In this document: piece by piece, positions 48,607 through 57,587 of the stretch
How the letters are laid out: each line of letters starts with the position of its first letter
How positions within the stretch are numbered: position 1 is the stretch's first letter
From: Oligosphaera ethanolica
GTDB taxonomy: Bacteria > Verrucomicrobiota > Lentisphaeria > Oligosphaerales > Oligosphaeraceae
NCBI RefSeq assembly: GCF_030814695.1
Contig: NZ_JAUSVL010000001.1
Coordinates: 4,996,227-5,060,226 of the forward strand
Reading direction: 5' to 3'
Length of the DNA: 64,000 nt
Notes under the pieces: generated by a model
Database searches by the model: none
The model's input: the letters and a program-made list of their open reading frames with translations, nothing else
Told to the model about the DNA's origin: nothing
Translations under genes and position numbers: made by a program

Positions 48607-51408
48607 TTAGAGCGGTACAGTCTCCCAGGTCGGCGGTACGGGCTCGGTGTAGGGCAGGGCGTCGCCGGGGACCATCGGCAGCACATAGCGGAAACCGACA
48701 TCGGAGGGCGCTGCCGGGGTGTCGCTGGCGTAATCCAGGGGCAGGTAGCGTTGGGTAGTGGCGCTGCTGGCGCCCTTGATCTGGAAGAAGCCACTGCTGT
48801 CCGGAAAGGGACTTTCGGTCCATTCGCGGACATTGCCGGCGAGGTCGTAGACGCCGAAGATCGATTTATCCATAGGCATGGACATGGGCGGCGCCCAGTT
48901 GCCGTGGGTTTGCCGCGCAACGGTGTTTTCATAGGTGTAGGCGAAATCCGCGCGGAAGGCGTTGCCCCAGGGATAAAGGCGGCCATCGCTGCCGCGGCCG
49001 GCCTTTTCCCATTCTTCGGCTGTAGGCAGGCGGCAGGGCCGGTTGAGTTTGCTGCCCAGCCACGAGCAATATGCAGTCGCTGCCGCCACCGAGATACCGA
49101 CAACCGGCCGGTCTGGAGACAGCTGCGGGATAAGCTGGCCGGTGACATCCCAGGCATTGATGGGAAAAGAGTTGCCGCTGGTGACCTGCACGCGGCTCAT
49201 GAAAGCCTGCTGTTCTACTGGCGTGGGCAGACTTTGCCAAAACAGCAGATACTCGCCAAAGGTGACTTCGCTGGTGCTGATGAAATAACCGGCGAGGTCC
49301 GCGCGGCGCGGTGGGTTGATGGCAATGGCCGCACCGCCGACCTGCGCCCGGCCGGCGGGCACGTAGGCCGTACGCGCCGGTATGGCCAGGGGAACCACGA
49401 TCTCCAAATCGTAATTTTCGCCGTGCTCAAGGGCTAGCGGGTAGAGGACATCGGGATAACCGTCGGTAACAACGGTCAGGAGGTAATGGCCTTTGGGAAA
49501 AACCATGGCTTTTATGGGCGGAAAACTGTTTTCGAGGTCGATACGCGAGCCGATATCCAGCAGCGCCTTGTCTACTGAGCTGACAATGGGCTGGATGCTG
49601 ATGCTGGAGCCGGGCGTGTTGGTGCGGATATTGAGCAGGCAGTCGCCCCGTTGCGAGATATGCAGGCTGCGAATGACGGCGAGCATGTCGGCGCTGCAGC
49701 GTTCCAGGTTGGCGCCGAAGATTGACGGCAGTTGTTTGAGCAGGCGATCGACTTCGGCGTACTGGCCGTTGCGGAGAGCAAAAAGCATGCGGCGTTTGAT
49801 GCTGGTTTCCTGCAGTTGCCGCGTCTCAGCCCGCCAGCTCGACAGCGAGGAGATGGAGCTTAGTAGCAGATTGGCGGCGTCGTAGAGATTGTCGATGTCG
49901 TTGCGGCGTTCCTTGATGAGATTTTCCCGCTGGGTGTAGTCGCTCGCCGTTGGCACACCAAGAGTGGCGGACGCATATGGAATGGGCGTGGCGCCGGTGA
50001 CGGCATTGACCCCCGTCGGCGCCAGCGTGGGGGGCGCTAGCGGGGCTGGTGCCGCGACCCATTCGGAGGTCATTTTCTCCAGCAGTCGCTCCTTGACTTC
50101 AGCGAGTTTGAGATTGTGCTGGACCTGCTTGATGATTTTGGTATAGGAGACTTGTTCGAGGACGTACAGGGTGGCGCAGAAGGTGGCGATCGCCAGCAGG
50201 GCGCTGAAGAACGCCGCCGTTTTGATGGGATTGCGCTGCAGCATTTTGCCGATGCGGACATGGATTGGCGCCGCATAGGCCTTGACTTCCCGGCCCTCCT
50301 GGTGGGCGAAGATGTCGCGGATCATTTCACTGACCGTCTGGTAGCGGTTGGCGCGATTCAGCGCCATGGCCTTGAGGCAGATGGCCTCTTCCTCCCGCGA
50401 GATGTGCGCGCGCATGGCCGTCTGGCGGGGATTGAGATAATTGCCGGTGCAGACGGCGTTGAGCACGGCCATCTCGTCGGCATACTCAGCAAAGGGATTG
50501 GTGAAGGTCAGCAATTCGTAGAGGATGACCCCCAGCGAATAAATGTCGCTGCGTACGTCGAGTTCGGATATCTGGCCCTCTACCTGCTCGGGCGACATGA
50601 AGCGCGGGGTGCCGCAGAGATGGCCGTCGGTGGTTAGATTGCGGGCGAAGATCTCCATCTGTGCCGCCGCCACCCGAGCCTGCGGGTCCCTGGGCTGTGA
50701 TCGCGTTTTTTTCTTTTTTACCTGAGTTGCGATGGCGCTGGTCATACCGAGTTTGCGCACCAGTCCCCAGTCAATCAGCGTCACTTCACCGAAATTACCG
50801 ATGCGGATATTCTCAGGCTTGAGGTCTCGGTGCAGCACGCCCTTGCTGTGTGCGTAGGCGACGCCCTGGCAAATCTTGATGAAGATGCTGATGCGGCGTG
50901 AGTGGGTATACTCGCGCAAATAGGCCGGATTGCGCAGCGCCAGTTGGGTGATGATCTGCCGCAGCGAGTCCCCGCGCAGGCGTTTCATAGTGAAATAGAT
51001 GCCCTTGCTGGGGCTGATGCCGAGGGTGTGCACCGGGACGATATTGGGGTGTTCGAGCTGCGCGGTGGCTTGTGCCTCGCGGGCAACGCGCTCAATGAAG
51101 TCCATGTCATAACGGTGCTTGGCCAGCAGGGATTTCACGGCGACGACGCGGCAGAGCGTGTCGTCCACCGCGACGTTGACGGTGCTGGTGCTGCCGGAGT
51201 CGAGGTATTCCACCGCGCTCAGCGCGGGTTCCTGGATATCAAGGTGGAGGCCAAGTTCGCGGATGGCTTCGGCGTAAAACGCCTGCAGGTCTGCCGGCGG
51301 CGGTGGCAATGGCGCGTCGTTGTGGCTGTCGTTGTCACTTGCGCCTGCGGCCTTCGGGCCGGCTTCAGTGAGAAATGAATCTTGTATTGGCAGGTTTTTG
51401 GTAGACAT
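48607..51408 (-). CDS. Ser/Thr protein kinase fused to an FGE/SUMF1-like domain
   Basis: The ATG at 51408 is chosen because upstream codons fall in a MITE-like element. The 933-residue product begins with a Pro-rich region and then a kinase domain: AVKSLLAKH (Lys), VLHRDLKPENIRIGN (catalytic loop), a DWG in place of DFG (LIDWGLVRKLG), and GTPRFMSPEQVEG. A membrane helix follows near residue 415 (AAFFSALLAIATFC), then a periplasmic part. The C-terminus is FGE/SUMF1-like (STSEVTFGEYLLFW, CRLPTAEEWEKAGRG, GNVREWTES). The paired Cys of formylglycine-generating enzymes are not seen in its last part, so it may be a binding domain. Likely a membrane sensor kinase; ligand unknown. Confidence 0.88.
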   Translation of the reverse strand: MSTKNLPIQDSFLTEAGPKAAGASDNDSHNDAPLPPPPADLQAFYAEAIRELGLHLDIQEPALSAVEYLDSGSTSTVNVAVDDTLCRVVAVKSLLAKHRYDMDFIERVAREAQATAQLEHPNIVPVHTLGISPSKGIYFTMKRLRGDSLRQIITQLALRNPAYLREYTHSRRISIFIKICQGVAYAHSKGVLHRDLKPENIRIGNFGEVTLIDWGLVRKLGMTSAIATQVKKKKTRSQPRDPQARVAAAQMEIFARNLTTDGHLCGTPRFMSPEQVEGQISELDVRSDIYSLGVILYELLTFTNPFAEYADEMAVLNAVCTGNYLNPRQTAMRAHISREEEAICLKAMALNRANRYQTVSEMIRDIFAHQEGREVKAYAAPIHVRIGKMLQRNPIKTAAFFSALLAIATFCATLYVLEQVSYTKIIKQVQHNLKLAEVKERLLEKMTSEWVAAPAPLAPPTLAPTGVNAVTGATPIPYASATLGVPTASDYTQRENLIKERRNDIDNLYDAANLLLSSISSLSSWRAETRQLQETSIKRRMLFALRNGQYAEVDRLLKQLPSIFGANLERCSADMLAVIRSLHISQRGDCLLNIRTNTPGSSISIQPIVSSVDKALLDIGSRIDLENSFPPIKAMVFPKGHYLLTVVTDGYPDVLYPLALEHGENYDLEIVVPLAIPARTAYVPAGRAQVGGAAIAINPPRRADLAGYFISTSEVTFGEYLLFWQSLPTPVEQQAFMSRVQVTSGNSFPINAWDVTGQLIPQLSPDRPVVGISVAAATAYCSWLGSKLNRPCRLPTAEEWEKAGRGSDGRLYPWGNAFRADFAYTYENTVARQTHGNWAPPMSMPMDKSIFGVYDLAGNVREWTESPFPDSSGFFQIKGASSATTQRYLPLDYASDTPAAPSDVGFRYVLPMVPGDALPYTEPVPPTWETVPL

Positions 51409-51561
51409 GGCTGGGTAATGAAACGGCTTATGCGCGCTGCGTATCGGTGACAGGCGGGTACTATAGGCGATGGAGACAGGGCTTGCCAAAGCCATGGGCA
51501 TTTTGCCATCATCAAGACGGCGTCTGATAATAGTATTGGCGCCGTCGCTGGGCCCTGCCAG

Positions 51562-51929
51562 ATAATCGGTCAGTGATTGATAACGGATGCACGGCATGCC
51601 TCTCGCTGGCGCGTGGGACGCGGCGTGCCTCGCCAATGTGGCGCCCTCCGGGCGCAATTCAAACTGCTGTCATACCCCGGGTTGCGGCGCCCTCCGGGCG
51701 CCGCAACCCGGGGGTATGCATGGTGCGGCCCTCCGGGCCGAACTTGGCCGATCAGACGACGTGCTTTGTCCGGTTCGGGCCGAAAACCACCATCATTCAA
51801 TATCCATGTTTTTGCGCCGTAGGCGCTTAACCATGCTTAACCCCAGGCTTTAGCCTGGGGACGCAGCCTACCAACAGACAGTGCCTCGTAGAGGCACCAC
51901 AGTTTTGGTTATCAATGACTGACCGATTA
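51562..51929. mobile_element. MITE-like element with 22-bp inverted ends and a chain of hairpins (copy B)
   Basis: TAATCGGTCAGTGATTGATA plus two bases (51563-51584) is repeated inverted at 51908-51929 with one mismatch. A 9-bp direct repeat, CCCTGCCAG, flanks it at 51553-51561 and 51930-51938. No transposase is inside. It contains at least six short hairpins: GCGCCC/GGGCGC (51641-51655), a long one at 51671-51718, CGGCCC/GGGCCG (51726-51740), GCGCC/GGCGC (51814-51826), CCCCAGGCT/AGCCTGGGG (51841-51860) and GTGCCTC/GAGGCAC (51881-51897). Most loops are TCC or GTA. Confidence 0.7.
51671..51718. repeat. 48-nt near-perfect palindrome in the MITE-like element
   Basis: The 22-base arm starting CATACCCCGGGTTGCGGCGC pairs with 51696-51718 through a TCC loop, with one extra base on the right arm. 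It is the largest hairpin in the element. Confidence 0.75.
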
Positions 51930-52063
51930 CCCTGCCAGCGTGAATGGTCGCAGTGGAACTGAGCCATCTGGGGCAACGGTGATATATTGGCGCGTTGCGG
52001 TCACCCGCATTACCGAAGCAAAGCCGTTACCATAACGTTTTCCCATGCGAAAGGATTGACATC

Positions 52064-52954
52064 ATGCTGCGCAAACGACTACTGCTGGCCCTGGTTGTAG
52101 CCATGACCGTCTTGGCCGCATTCGCCCAGGACGCTGCCGGCAGGCGCCACGATTCCAATCTGGTCGTGCTGCTTTCCGACCTGCATACCGGCGGCAAAAG
52201 CACGTACCAGGGCCCGAAACTCATGGCGATTTTGGATGAGGTACTGGCGATGGCGCCCCTGCCGGCCAATGTCTTGATCATGGGCGATGTGGCTTATCTC
52301 AATGGCCTGGACGACGACTACGTGGCGCTCAAGCCCATACTGCAGCGCCTGAGCGACGCGGGCATTGCGTGGTCGGCGGCGATGGGCAACCACGATCGTC
52401 GGGAGACTTTTTGGCAGCACTTTCCTGAGCAACTACCGGCGCAGCCACCGGTTCCTGGCCGCCATGTGAGCATAGTCGACACGCCGCATGCGCAACTTGT
52501 CCTTCTCGACACCCTGCTGGCGGGCAAGGTCAATGGCGAGCTCAATGACGAGCAGCGGGCATGGCTTAGCGCGTATCTGCCGACGCAGAAAAAGCCGGTC
52601 TTTGTCTGCGCGCATCATCCCCTTGGCGAAAGCAAGCTCGCGGAGCTGTTGGCGGCATCGCCCATGGTCGCGGCGTACATCTTTGGCCATCATCATCACT
52701 GGCAGGCCAAGAAGACCAATGGCGTCAACACGCTGTGCCTGCCATCGACGGGCCACTGGGGCGACATCGGCTACGTCGTCGTCAGGATCAAGCCGGACGG
52801 CGCCGACTTCACGTTGCAGCTCCGCGACCATTTCAAGCCCAAGCCCCAGCCCGAGCCCAAAGCGGAATGGACCCAGCGCATCGAAAAGCTACGCGATGCC
52901 AGCTGGTCCGTCGCTTTCCCGGTCGCCCCCTCCGCGGCGGCCGCAGCAGACTAA
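52064..52954 (+). CDS. Calcineurin-like metallophosphoesterase
   Basis: The ATG at 52064 follows AAAGGA and gives a signal peptide of about 24 residues (MLRKRLLLALVVAMTVLAAF); the longer frame has none. The 296-residue product has metal-binding motifs in order: LLSDLHTGG, LIMGDVAYLN, AMGNHDRRE, CAHHPLGE and IFGHHHHWQ. This is a complete calcineurin-like phosphoesterase site for two metal ions. The exported location suggests hydrolysis of phosphate esters in the periplasm. A C-terminal Ala-rich tail follows. The true substrate is unknown. Confidence 0.88.
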   Translation: MLRKRLLLALVVAMTVLAAFAQDAAGRRHDSNLVVLLSDLHTGGKSTYQGPKLMAILDEVLAMAPLPANVLIMGDVAYLNGLDDDYVALKPILQRLSDAGIAWSAAMGNHDRRETFWQHFPEQLPAQPPVPGRHVSIVDTPHAQLVLLDTLLAGKVNGELNDEQRAWLSAYLPTQKKPVFVCAHHPLGESKLAELLAASPMVAAYIFGHHHHWQAKKTNGVNTLCLPSTGHWGDIGYVVVRIKPDGADFTLQLRDHFKPKPQPEPKAEWTQRIEKLRDASWSVAFPVAPSAAAAAD

Positions 52955-53046
52955 CGCACATGCCACCTGGTGCGCCGCCGAACGGCCGCTGGTGGCGGCG
53001 ATGGTTGGCGGCGTTCGGTAAGGGCGTTTTGCTGCGGGCTTTGCGT

Positions 53047-54549
53047 TCAGCCGCAGTGGAAGTAGGTGCAGACCAGGCGGAGCATGGCCTCGTTATCGCC
53101 GTGCAGGTCATGGCGCAGGGTGCGGTCATTGAATGCCTGGAGGCGGCTGATGATGCCATCAATCATGGCGGGGCTGAAGACGTGCTGTTCTTCGTAGAAA
53201 GCGCGTTGACTGGCGAGGCAGTCGGCGGAGGCGGCGCAGCTGTCAGGTAATTTTGCCAGACCATTCATGAGCTGCTCGTGTTCCTGGCGGTGAATATTGA
53301 CATTGACGTAGGTCTTGCTCGCCAGATCAAGCGCGTTGGGCATGGTGAAGCCATGGCGACAGGCGACGGCGAGGCCGGCGAGCAGGAGGTAAACATCAGC
53401 GGAGCCGTCTGGCGAGCGCATTTCCACGGTCTGCTTCTGGCTGGTGTCGTAGGCGGTTGCGGCTTCGGCGGGATTAGCGATAGTGCTGAGGTTTTTGGAG
53501 CTGTTCCAGCCCAGCGGCACACGCACCAGCACGGAACGGTTGCGGTCGCCCCAACAGACGTTAGTCGGTGCTTCCTGGTGGGGCACCAAACGGAAGTAAG
53601 ACGTCGGATTGGTATTACCAAAGGCCGTCAGCGACGGCGCAAGAGTCATCATCCCGGCGATGGCGCGGCGGGCAATGTCGGAGATCACGCCGTTCTGCAG
53701 CATTTGGTTCTTGCCGTCCTTCATGATGCGCATGTGCACATGCATACCCGAGCCGGCTTTGCCAATGGTAATTTTCGGAGCAAAAGTCACGTCGAGATCG
53801 TAGCTGTGAGCCAAATTGCGGATAATCCACTTGGCGACCAGCAGCTGTTCGGCGGCCTCAAAGGCCGGCACCGGCAGAAATTCAATTTCGTTCTGCTCGT
53901 AGATTTTGCCCTGCAGCGTGAAGTTGCCGACTTCCGAATGGCCATATTTGATCTGACCACCCGCTTGGGCGATGAAAAGCATGCATTCTTGGCGGAAGGC
54001 ATTGAATTTGGCGTAGGGCGCCGACTCGTGGTAACCGCGCTGATCAGATGCTGGATAGAAGCCGGGATCATCGGCGATGACGTAGTACTCAAGTTCGCCC
54101 ATGGCTTCGAAGTCCATGCCAGTCGTGTCATGGAAGGCTTTGCATGCCTTATGTAGGGTGTGTTCTGGAGAGCTCTCCAGGGGCTCGCCGTCCTTGTTGA
54201 AGAAGGAGCAGAGCATGCTGAGCGTCGGCAATTCAGCAAAGGGATCGACAAAGGCCGTGCGGTAACGCGGCACGACATAGAGGTCGCTACTGCTGGCCTC
54301 GATGAAAGGAAAGAGGCTGGAGCCGTCAACGCGTTCGCCACAACAGAGAATCTCTTCGAGATAGGCGGCATTGTTGATGACGAAATTGAGGGTCTTGAGA
54401 CGGCCGTCACCCGCCGGATACATGAAATTGACGTGGCGAATGCCTTCCTGCTGGATATACGTGATAATGTCCTGGCGGGTGAAGGCGCTCGGGGCTTTTT
54501 GGAGTTTATTGACGATGGGGTTGCAGGACATGGACAGAAACTGATCCAT
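53047..54549 (-). CDS. Glutamine synthetase family protein
   Basis: The ATG at 54549 follows AAGGGAAG, and upstream codons show no conservation. The product is 500 residues. The beta-grasp N-terminus has EGIRHVNFMYPAGDGRLK. Catalytic-domain markers are MGELEYYVI (metal-binding Glu), EQNEIEFLPVP, GKAGSGMHVHMRIM (conserved His), NRSVLVRVPLGW and VEMRSPDGSADVYLLLAGLA near the end. Glutamine synthetases join ammonia to glutamate with ATP. This member is closer to GSI/GSIII-like family outliers than to canonical GlnA, so its substrate might be another amine; this is unresolved. It stands divergently from rmuC with about 520 bases between. Confidence 0.85.
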   Translation of the reverse strand: MDQFLSMSCNPIVNKLQKAPSAFTRQDIITYIQQEGIRHVNFMYPAGDGRLKTLNFVINNAAYLEEILCCGERVDGSSLFPFIEASSSDLYVVPRYRTAFVDPFAELPTLSMLCSFFNKDGEPLESSPEHTLHKACKAFHDTTGMDFEAMGELEYYVIADDPGFYPASDQRGYHESAPYAKFNAFRQECMLFIAQAGGQIKYGHSEVGNFTLQGKIYEQNEIEFLPVPAFEAAEQLLVAKWIIRNLAHSYDLDVTFAPKITIGKAGSGMHVHMRIMKDGKNQMLQNGVISDIARRAIAGMMTLAPSLTAFGNTNPTSYFRLVPHQEAPTNVCWGDRNRSVLVRVPLGWNSSKNLSTIANPAEAATAYDTSQKQTVEMRSPDGSADVYLLLAGLAVACRHGFTMPNALDLASKTYVNVNIHRQEHEQLMNGLAKLPDSCAASADCLASQRAFYEEQHVFSPAMIDGIISRLQAFNDRTLRHDLHGDNEAMLRLVCTYFHCG

Positions 54550-55070
54550 TGTGGGGGGCTTCCCTTGGCTTCGCGCTGTCTGGCAGATGCCTGAACTGGC
54601 CGTGTAGGTGGCAGCGGTGGCGATACTCCGGCGGGCAGGGCAGTGAAAACAGGAGGCAAAAACTGGTGTCGGCGCCGATAGCAAAAATCACCGGGCCACC
54701 GCCGAAACAGCGGTGGTTCGTAAATCCTTCTTAAATGATGTTTGGGGGGAGTTGTGGCTTCAGGCCATGCCGGGAGCACAATGCAGCGGGCGGGCAAAAG
54801 GCTGTAGTGAACAGCGACCAGCAGACCGCCCGCGCCCGCTGTTTATGCAATCCGACAATGCGGTACTATATCGCATTCCATGCTTTATGACCACAGTGAA
54901 AAAGGCTGCATGCCGAAATAATGCATGAACTGACAGCGACACGTAACTCATGCTGGGAAAAAAGCCCTGCGAGTATTGTCCACGTGCCGGCATGAGCTAT
55001 GGTAGTGCCGGAATCCTCGCCTGGGGGGGGGGCGCAAATACAAGCGAGAAACAGCTGCGGAGGACTTGGT
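54550..55070. other. Divergent intergenic region between glutamine synthetase-like gene and rmuC
   Basis: No supported gene here. It must hold promoters for both directions. A GC-rich inverted repeat (about 54784-54795 with 54828-54841) and a run of ten G at 55023-55032 are visible. Confidence 0.5.
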
Positions 55071-56699
55071 GTGACAACGTGGATATTCACCGGACTGATC
55101 GTTCTGGCGCTTCTGGTTATCATCTGGCAGTGGTACAAACGACAGGAACTACGACTGCTCACGGCAGAACGGCAGCGGCAGCTTGATGCTGTCCAAGCGC
55201 AGCACCAGCAGGAATTGGCGGCGCAGGAGCTGCTCTGGCAGGAACGCCGCGATGGCTGGCAACGCGATCTGCAGCACACCAGGGACAGCGCCATGGCCGA
55301 ACAACAGGCATTGCGCCAACAGCACGATGAGCAGCTACGCCAACAGGAAACGCTCTGGCAGGAACGCCAGCAGAGCTGGGAAGCACACAAAAAACAGCTC
55401 GTTGATCAACACGCCAAAGAGTGCCTCGCCAGACAGCGCGAAGCAGATGCGCAGGCCCAGGCCCAGCGCGAGGCCGCCGAGGCTTTGCAGAAGCATTTCG
55501 CGGCAAGCAAAGCCGAACAGGAACAACACTTTGCCGCCAAAATCGCCGCTCTCAAAGACGAATTCAAGGCACTCTCCGAGCAGATCCTGCATGAACGGGC
55601 AACTGCCATGGTCAACCTCAGTCGCGAGCAGATTGGCGCAATTCTGACGCCCCTAAATGAGAATATTGGCCGTTTTCGCACTGCCGTGGACCTGGCGCGG
55701 GACAAAGGCATCGAGATGAACGCATCGCTCAAGAGCAGCCTCGATGACATGTTCAGAGTAACGCAGAATGTCGGCCAGGACGCGAGCAAACTGGCGGCGG
55801 CCCTGCGCGGCAACAGCAAAATCCAGGGCGACTGGGGCGAAATGGTTTTGGAGGACATTCTGTTGCGCTCGGGCTTGCAGGCCCGCGTGCACTTCAATAC
55901 CCAGGAGACCATTCGCGACAACGCCGGCGCGCCCGTGCGGCATGACGACAGCGATCGGCTGCTGCGGCCAGACGTGATTGTGCGCTATCCAGACAAGAAG
56001 GCGGTCGTCATTGACAGCAAAGTCAGTCTCACGGCCTATTTGGACTATATGAATGCCGAGCCTGACAGCGATGAAGCCAGGGCCGCGCTGGAACGCCACT
56101 TGCGCAGCGTCCGTCAGCATGTGGACGAACTGGCCAGGAAAAACTACCCACAGTATTTGCCGGCTGACTGCAATGCGGTGGATTACGTGATCATGTTCAT
56201 GCCCAACGAGGCGTCCTATCACCTGGCGATGTGCAGCGAGCCGTCCTTATGGCAACGGGCCTTTGAAAAGCGCGTGCTGCTGGTCAGCCCCGTCAACTTG
56301 ATGGCCTTGTTGTACATGATCCGCATTGCCTGGACACGCGCGGAACAGGAGCGCAATCAGCAGGATATCATCGCCGCCGCCCAAATCCTGCTCGACCGCG
56401 CAATGAGCTTCTATGACGATTTTGCCGAAGTCGGCAAGTGCATTGAGAATACCCACAAGGCCTACGATGCGGCATGCAAACGCCTGCGGGGTGATGGACG
56501 CACGCAAAGCATGCTCAACGCTGGCAAAAAAATCGAAAAGCTCGGCGTCCGATTGAAAAAACAGCGGTCCATACCAGCCGCGCTCCTGGCTGACAGTGAC
56601 GATGATGACAATAACGATGACGACGCGGAAAAGTTGGAGCAGGGCAGCGACAGCGCCGACGCGGAAAACGTGGCGCCTGGTGCGGAGGACAATGGTTAA
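55071..56699 (+). CDS. rmuC: RmuC family DNA recombination-limiting protein
   Basis: The GTG at 55071 with GGAGG 7 bases upstream is preferred to the longer frame from 54999. The 542-residue product starts with one membrane helix (TTWIFTGLIVLALLVIIW), then a long Gln/Ala/Glu-rich coiled coil (residues 25-190). The RmuC nuclease-fold domain follows: GNSKIQGDWGEMVLEDILLR near residue 268, DVIVRYPDKKAVVIDSKVS near residue 320, and AVDYVIMFMPNEASYH. RmuC limits DNA inversion and recombination. Its PD-(D/E)XK-like core is visible in DSKVS. The C-terminal tail is Asp-rich. Confidence 0.93.
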   Translation: MTTWIFTGLIVLALLVIIWQWYKRQELRLLTAERQRQLDAVQAQHQQELAAQELLWQERRDGWQRDLQHTRDSAMAEQQALRQQHDEQLRQQETLWQERQQSWEAHKKQLVDQHAKECLARQREADAQAQAQREAAEALQKHFAASKAEQEQHFAAKIAALKDEFKALSEQILHERATAMVNLSREQIGAILTPLNENIGRFRTAVDLARDKGIEMNASLKSSLDDMFRVTQNVGQDASKLAAALRGNSKIQGDWGEMVLEDILLRSGLQARVHFNTQETIRDNAGAPVRHDDSDRLLRPDVIVRYPDKKAVVIDSKVSLTAYLDYMNAEPDSDEARAALERHLRSVRQHVDELARKNYPQYLPADCNAVDYVIMFMPNEASYHLAMCSEPSLWQRAFEKRVLLVSPVNLMALLYMIRIAWTRAEQERNQQDIIAAAQILLDRAMSFYDDFAEVGKCIENTHKAYDAACKRLRGDGRTQSMLNAGKKIEKLGVRLKKQRSIPAALLADSDDDDNNDDDAEKLEQGSDSADAENVAPGAEDNG

Positions 56700-56918
56700 T
56701 TGCCGGCGGCGCGGAGCGACAGCTGAACGGCAGTGCCGGCGGCGCCTGTCGTGCCGGGGCGCCAGTCATGGCCGAAGTTCTGACCTTACGCCAACGTCCA
56801 GCCACTGGGGGCAGAGACGGTAGCTCAGAACGTTTGTGGTGTTATGGTAATCCCTAACCCATTGATACCAGCCTTTCCTGCAGTCTTATGTTTTCAGCGC
56901 CAAAGGCGCGGACTAAGA

Positions 56919-57175
56919 TAGCCCAGGGCAAGCGCCCACAGGGCGCGTCGCCCTGGGTAAAGGCCCCACCCGAAATGAGAGCCCAGTAGGGGCGACCTAA
57001 AAATCGGCGCCGGGGGCGCAAGGTAAACGACGGCGAAGTCGTTACAATGGGTTCCATTGCCTCTTTGGTCCCAGTCAGCTTCGCCGACTGGGACCAAAGA
57101 GGCCGAGGAACACGAACATAGTTGGCGCTCTACCCAGGGCGTCGCGCCGCCTTCGGCGTCGCTTGCCCTGGGCTA
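56919..57175. repeat. Inverted pair of AGCCCAGGGCAAGCG-type repeats
   Basis: TAGCCCAGGGCAAGCG at 56919-56934 is the exact reverse complement of 57160-57175. The inner arms CGCCCTGGGTA and TACCCAGGGCG also match inverted. The two copies surround the hairpin at 57059-57103. Confidence 0.6.
57059..57103. repeat. Perfect 18-bp hairpin
   Basis: GCCTCTTTGGTCCCAGTC (57059-57076) pairs exactly with GACTGGGACCAAAGAGGC (57086-57103) across a 9-base loop. Confidence 0.75.
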
Positions 57176-57587
57176 CGATGACAGCGCCCTTCCAGGGCGC
57201 TTGCCGCTCTGTGGCATGGAATGCCAGAGGCGCGCCTGGCTCCGCCTGATGGTGTCATCTGACGGGGCCAGCTGAAATCCCGCCCTCACGATCGGGAGAT
57301 GAGCGCGCATGACCACGGCCGGGAGACGGGCGCGCCGGGGTCCGCCTAATGTGTTTCGGTTGGTGTCAATGAGTGAGGCATTACGTATTATGTGGCCATT
57401 GTTGGCATGAAGGTGGACAGTGGGGCGGGGCAGGCTAAATTCTCCTGCCTCCGACGACGATCGCAGCGCAGGCAGCGATGTTTACAACTTTCAGGCATTA
57501 TAGCATCATCTCCACGTGAATCAGCGTCCCCAGTGGGACGCGTCGTGATTGAAGTGGCCCGGACGGCAGCAGAAAAGGAACGACCCG

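Larger units (their letters stand above)
56700..57587. other. 888-bp intergenic region rich in hairpin repeats
   Basis: No supported gene. It contains a palindromic repeat family in two inverted copies (56919-56959 and 57131-57175), a long perfect hairpin (57059-57103) and further GC-rich text. The promoter of the zinc-type dehydrogenase gene is expected at its right end. Confidence 0.5.
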
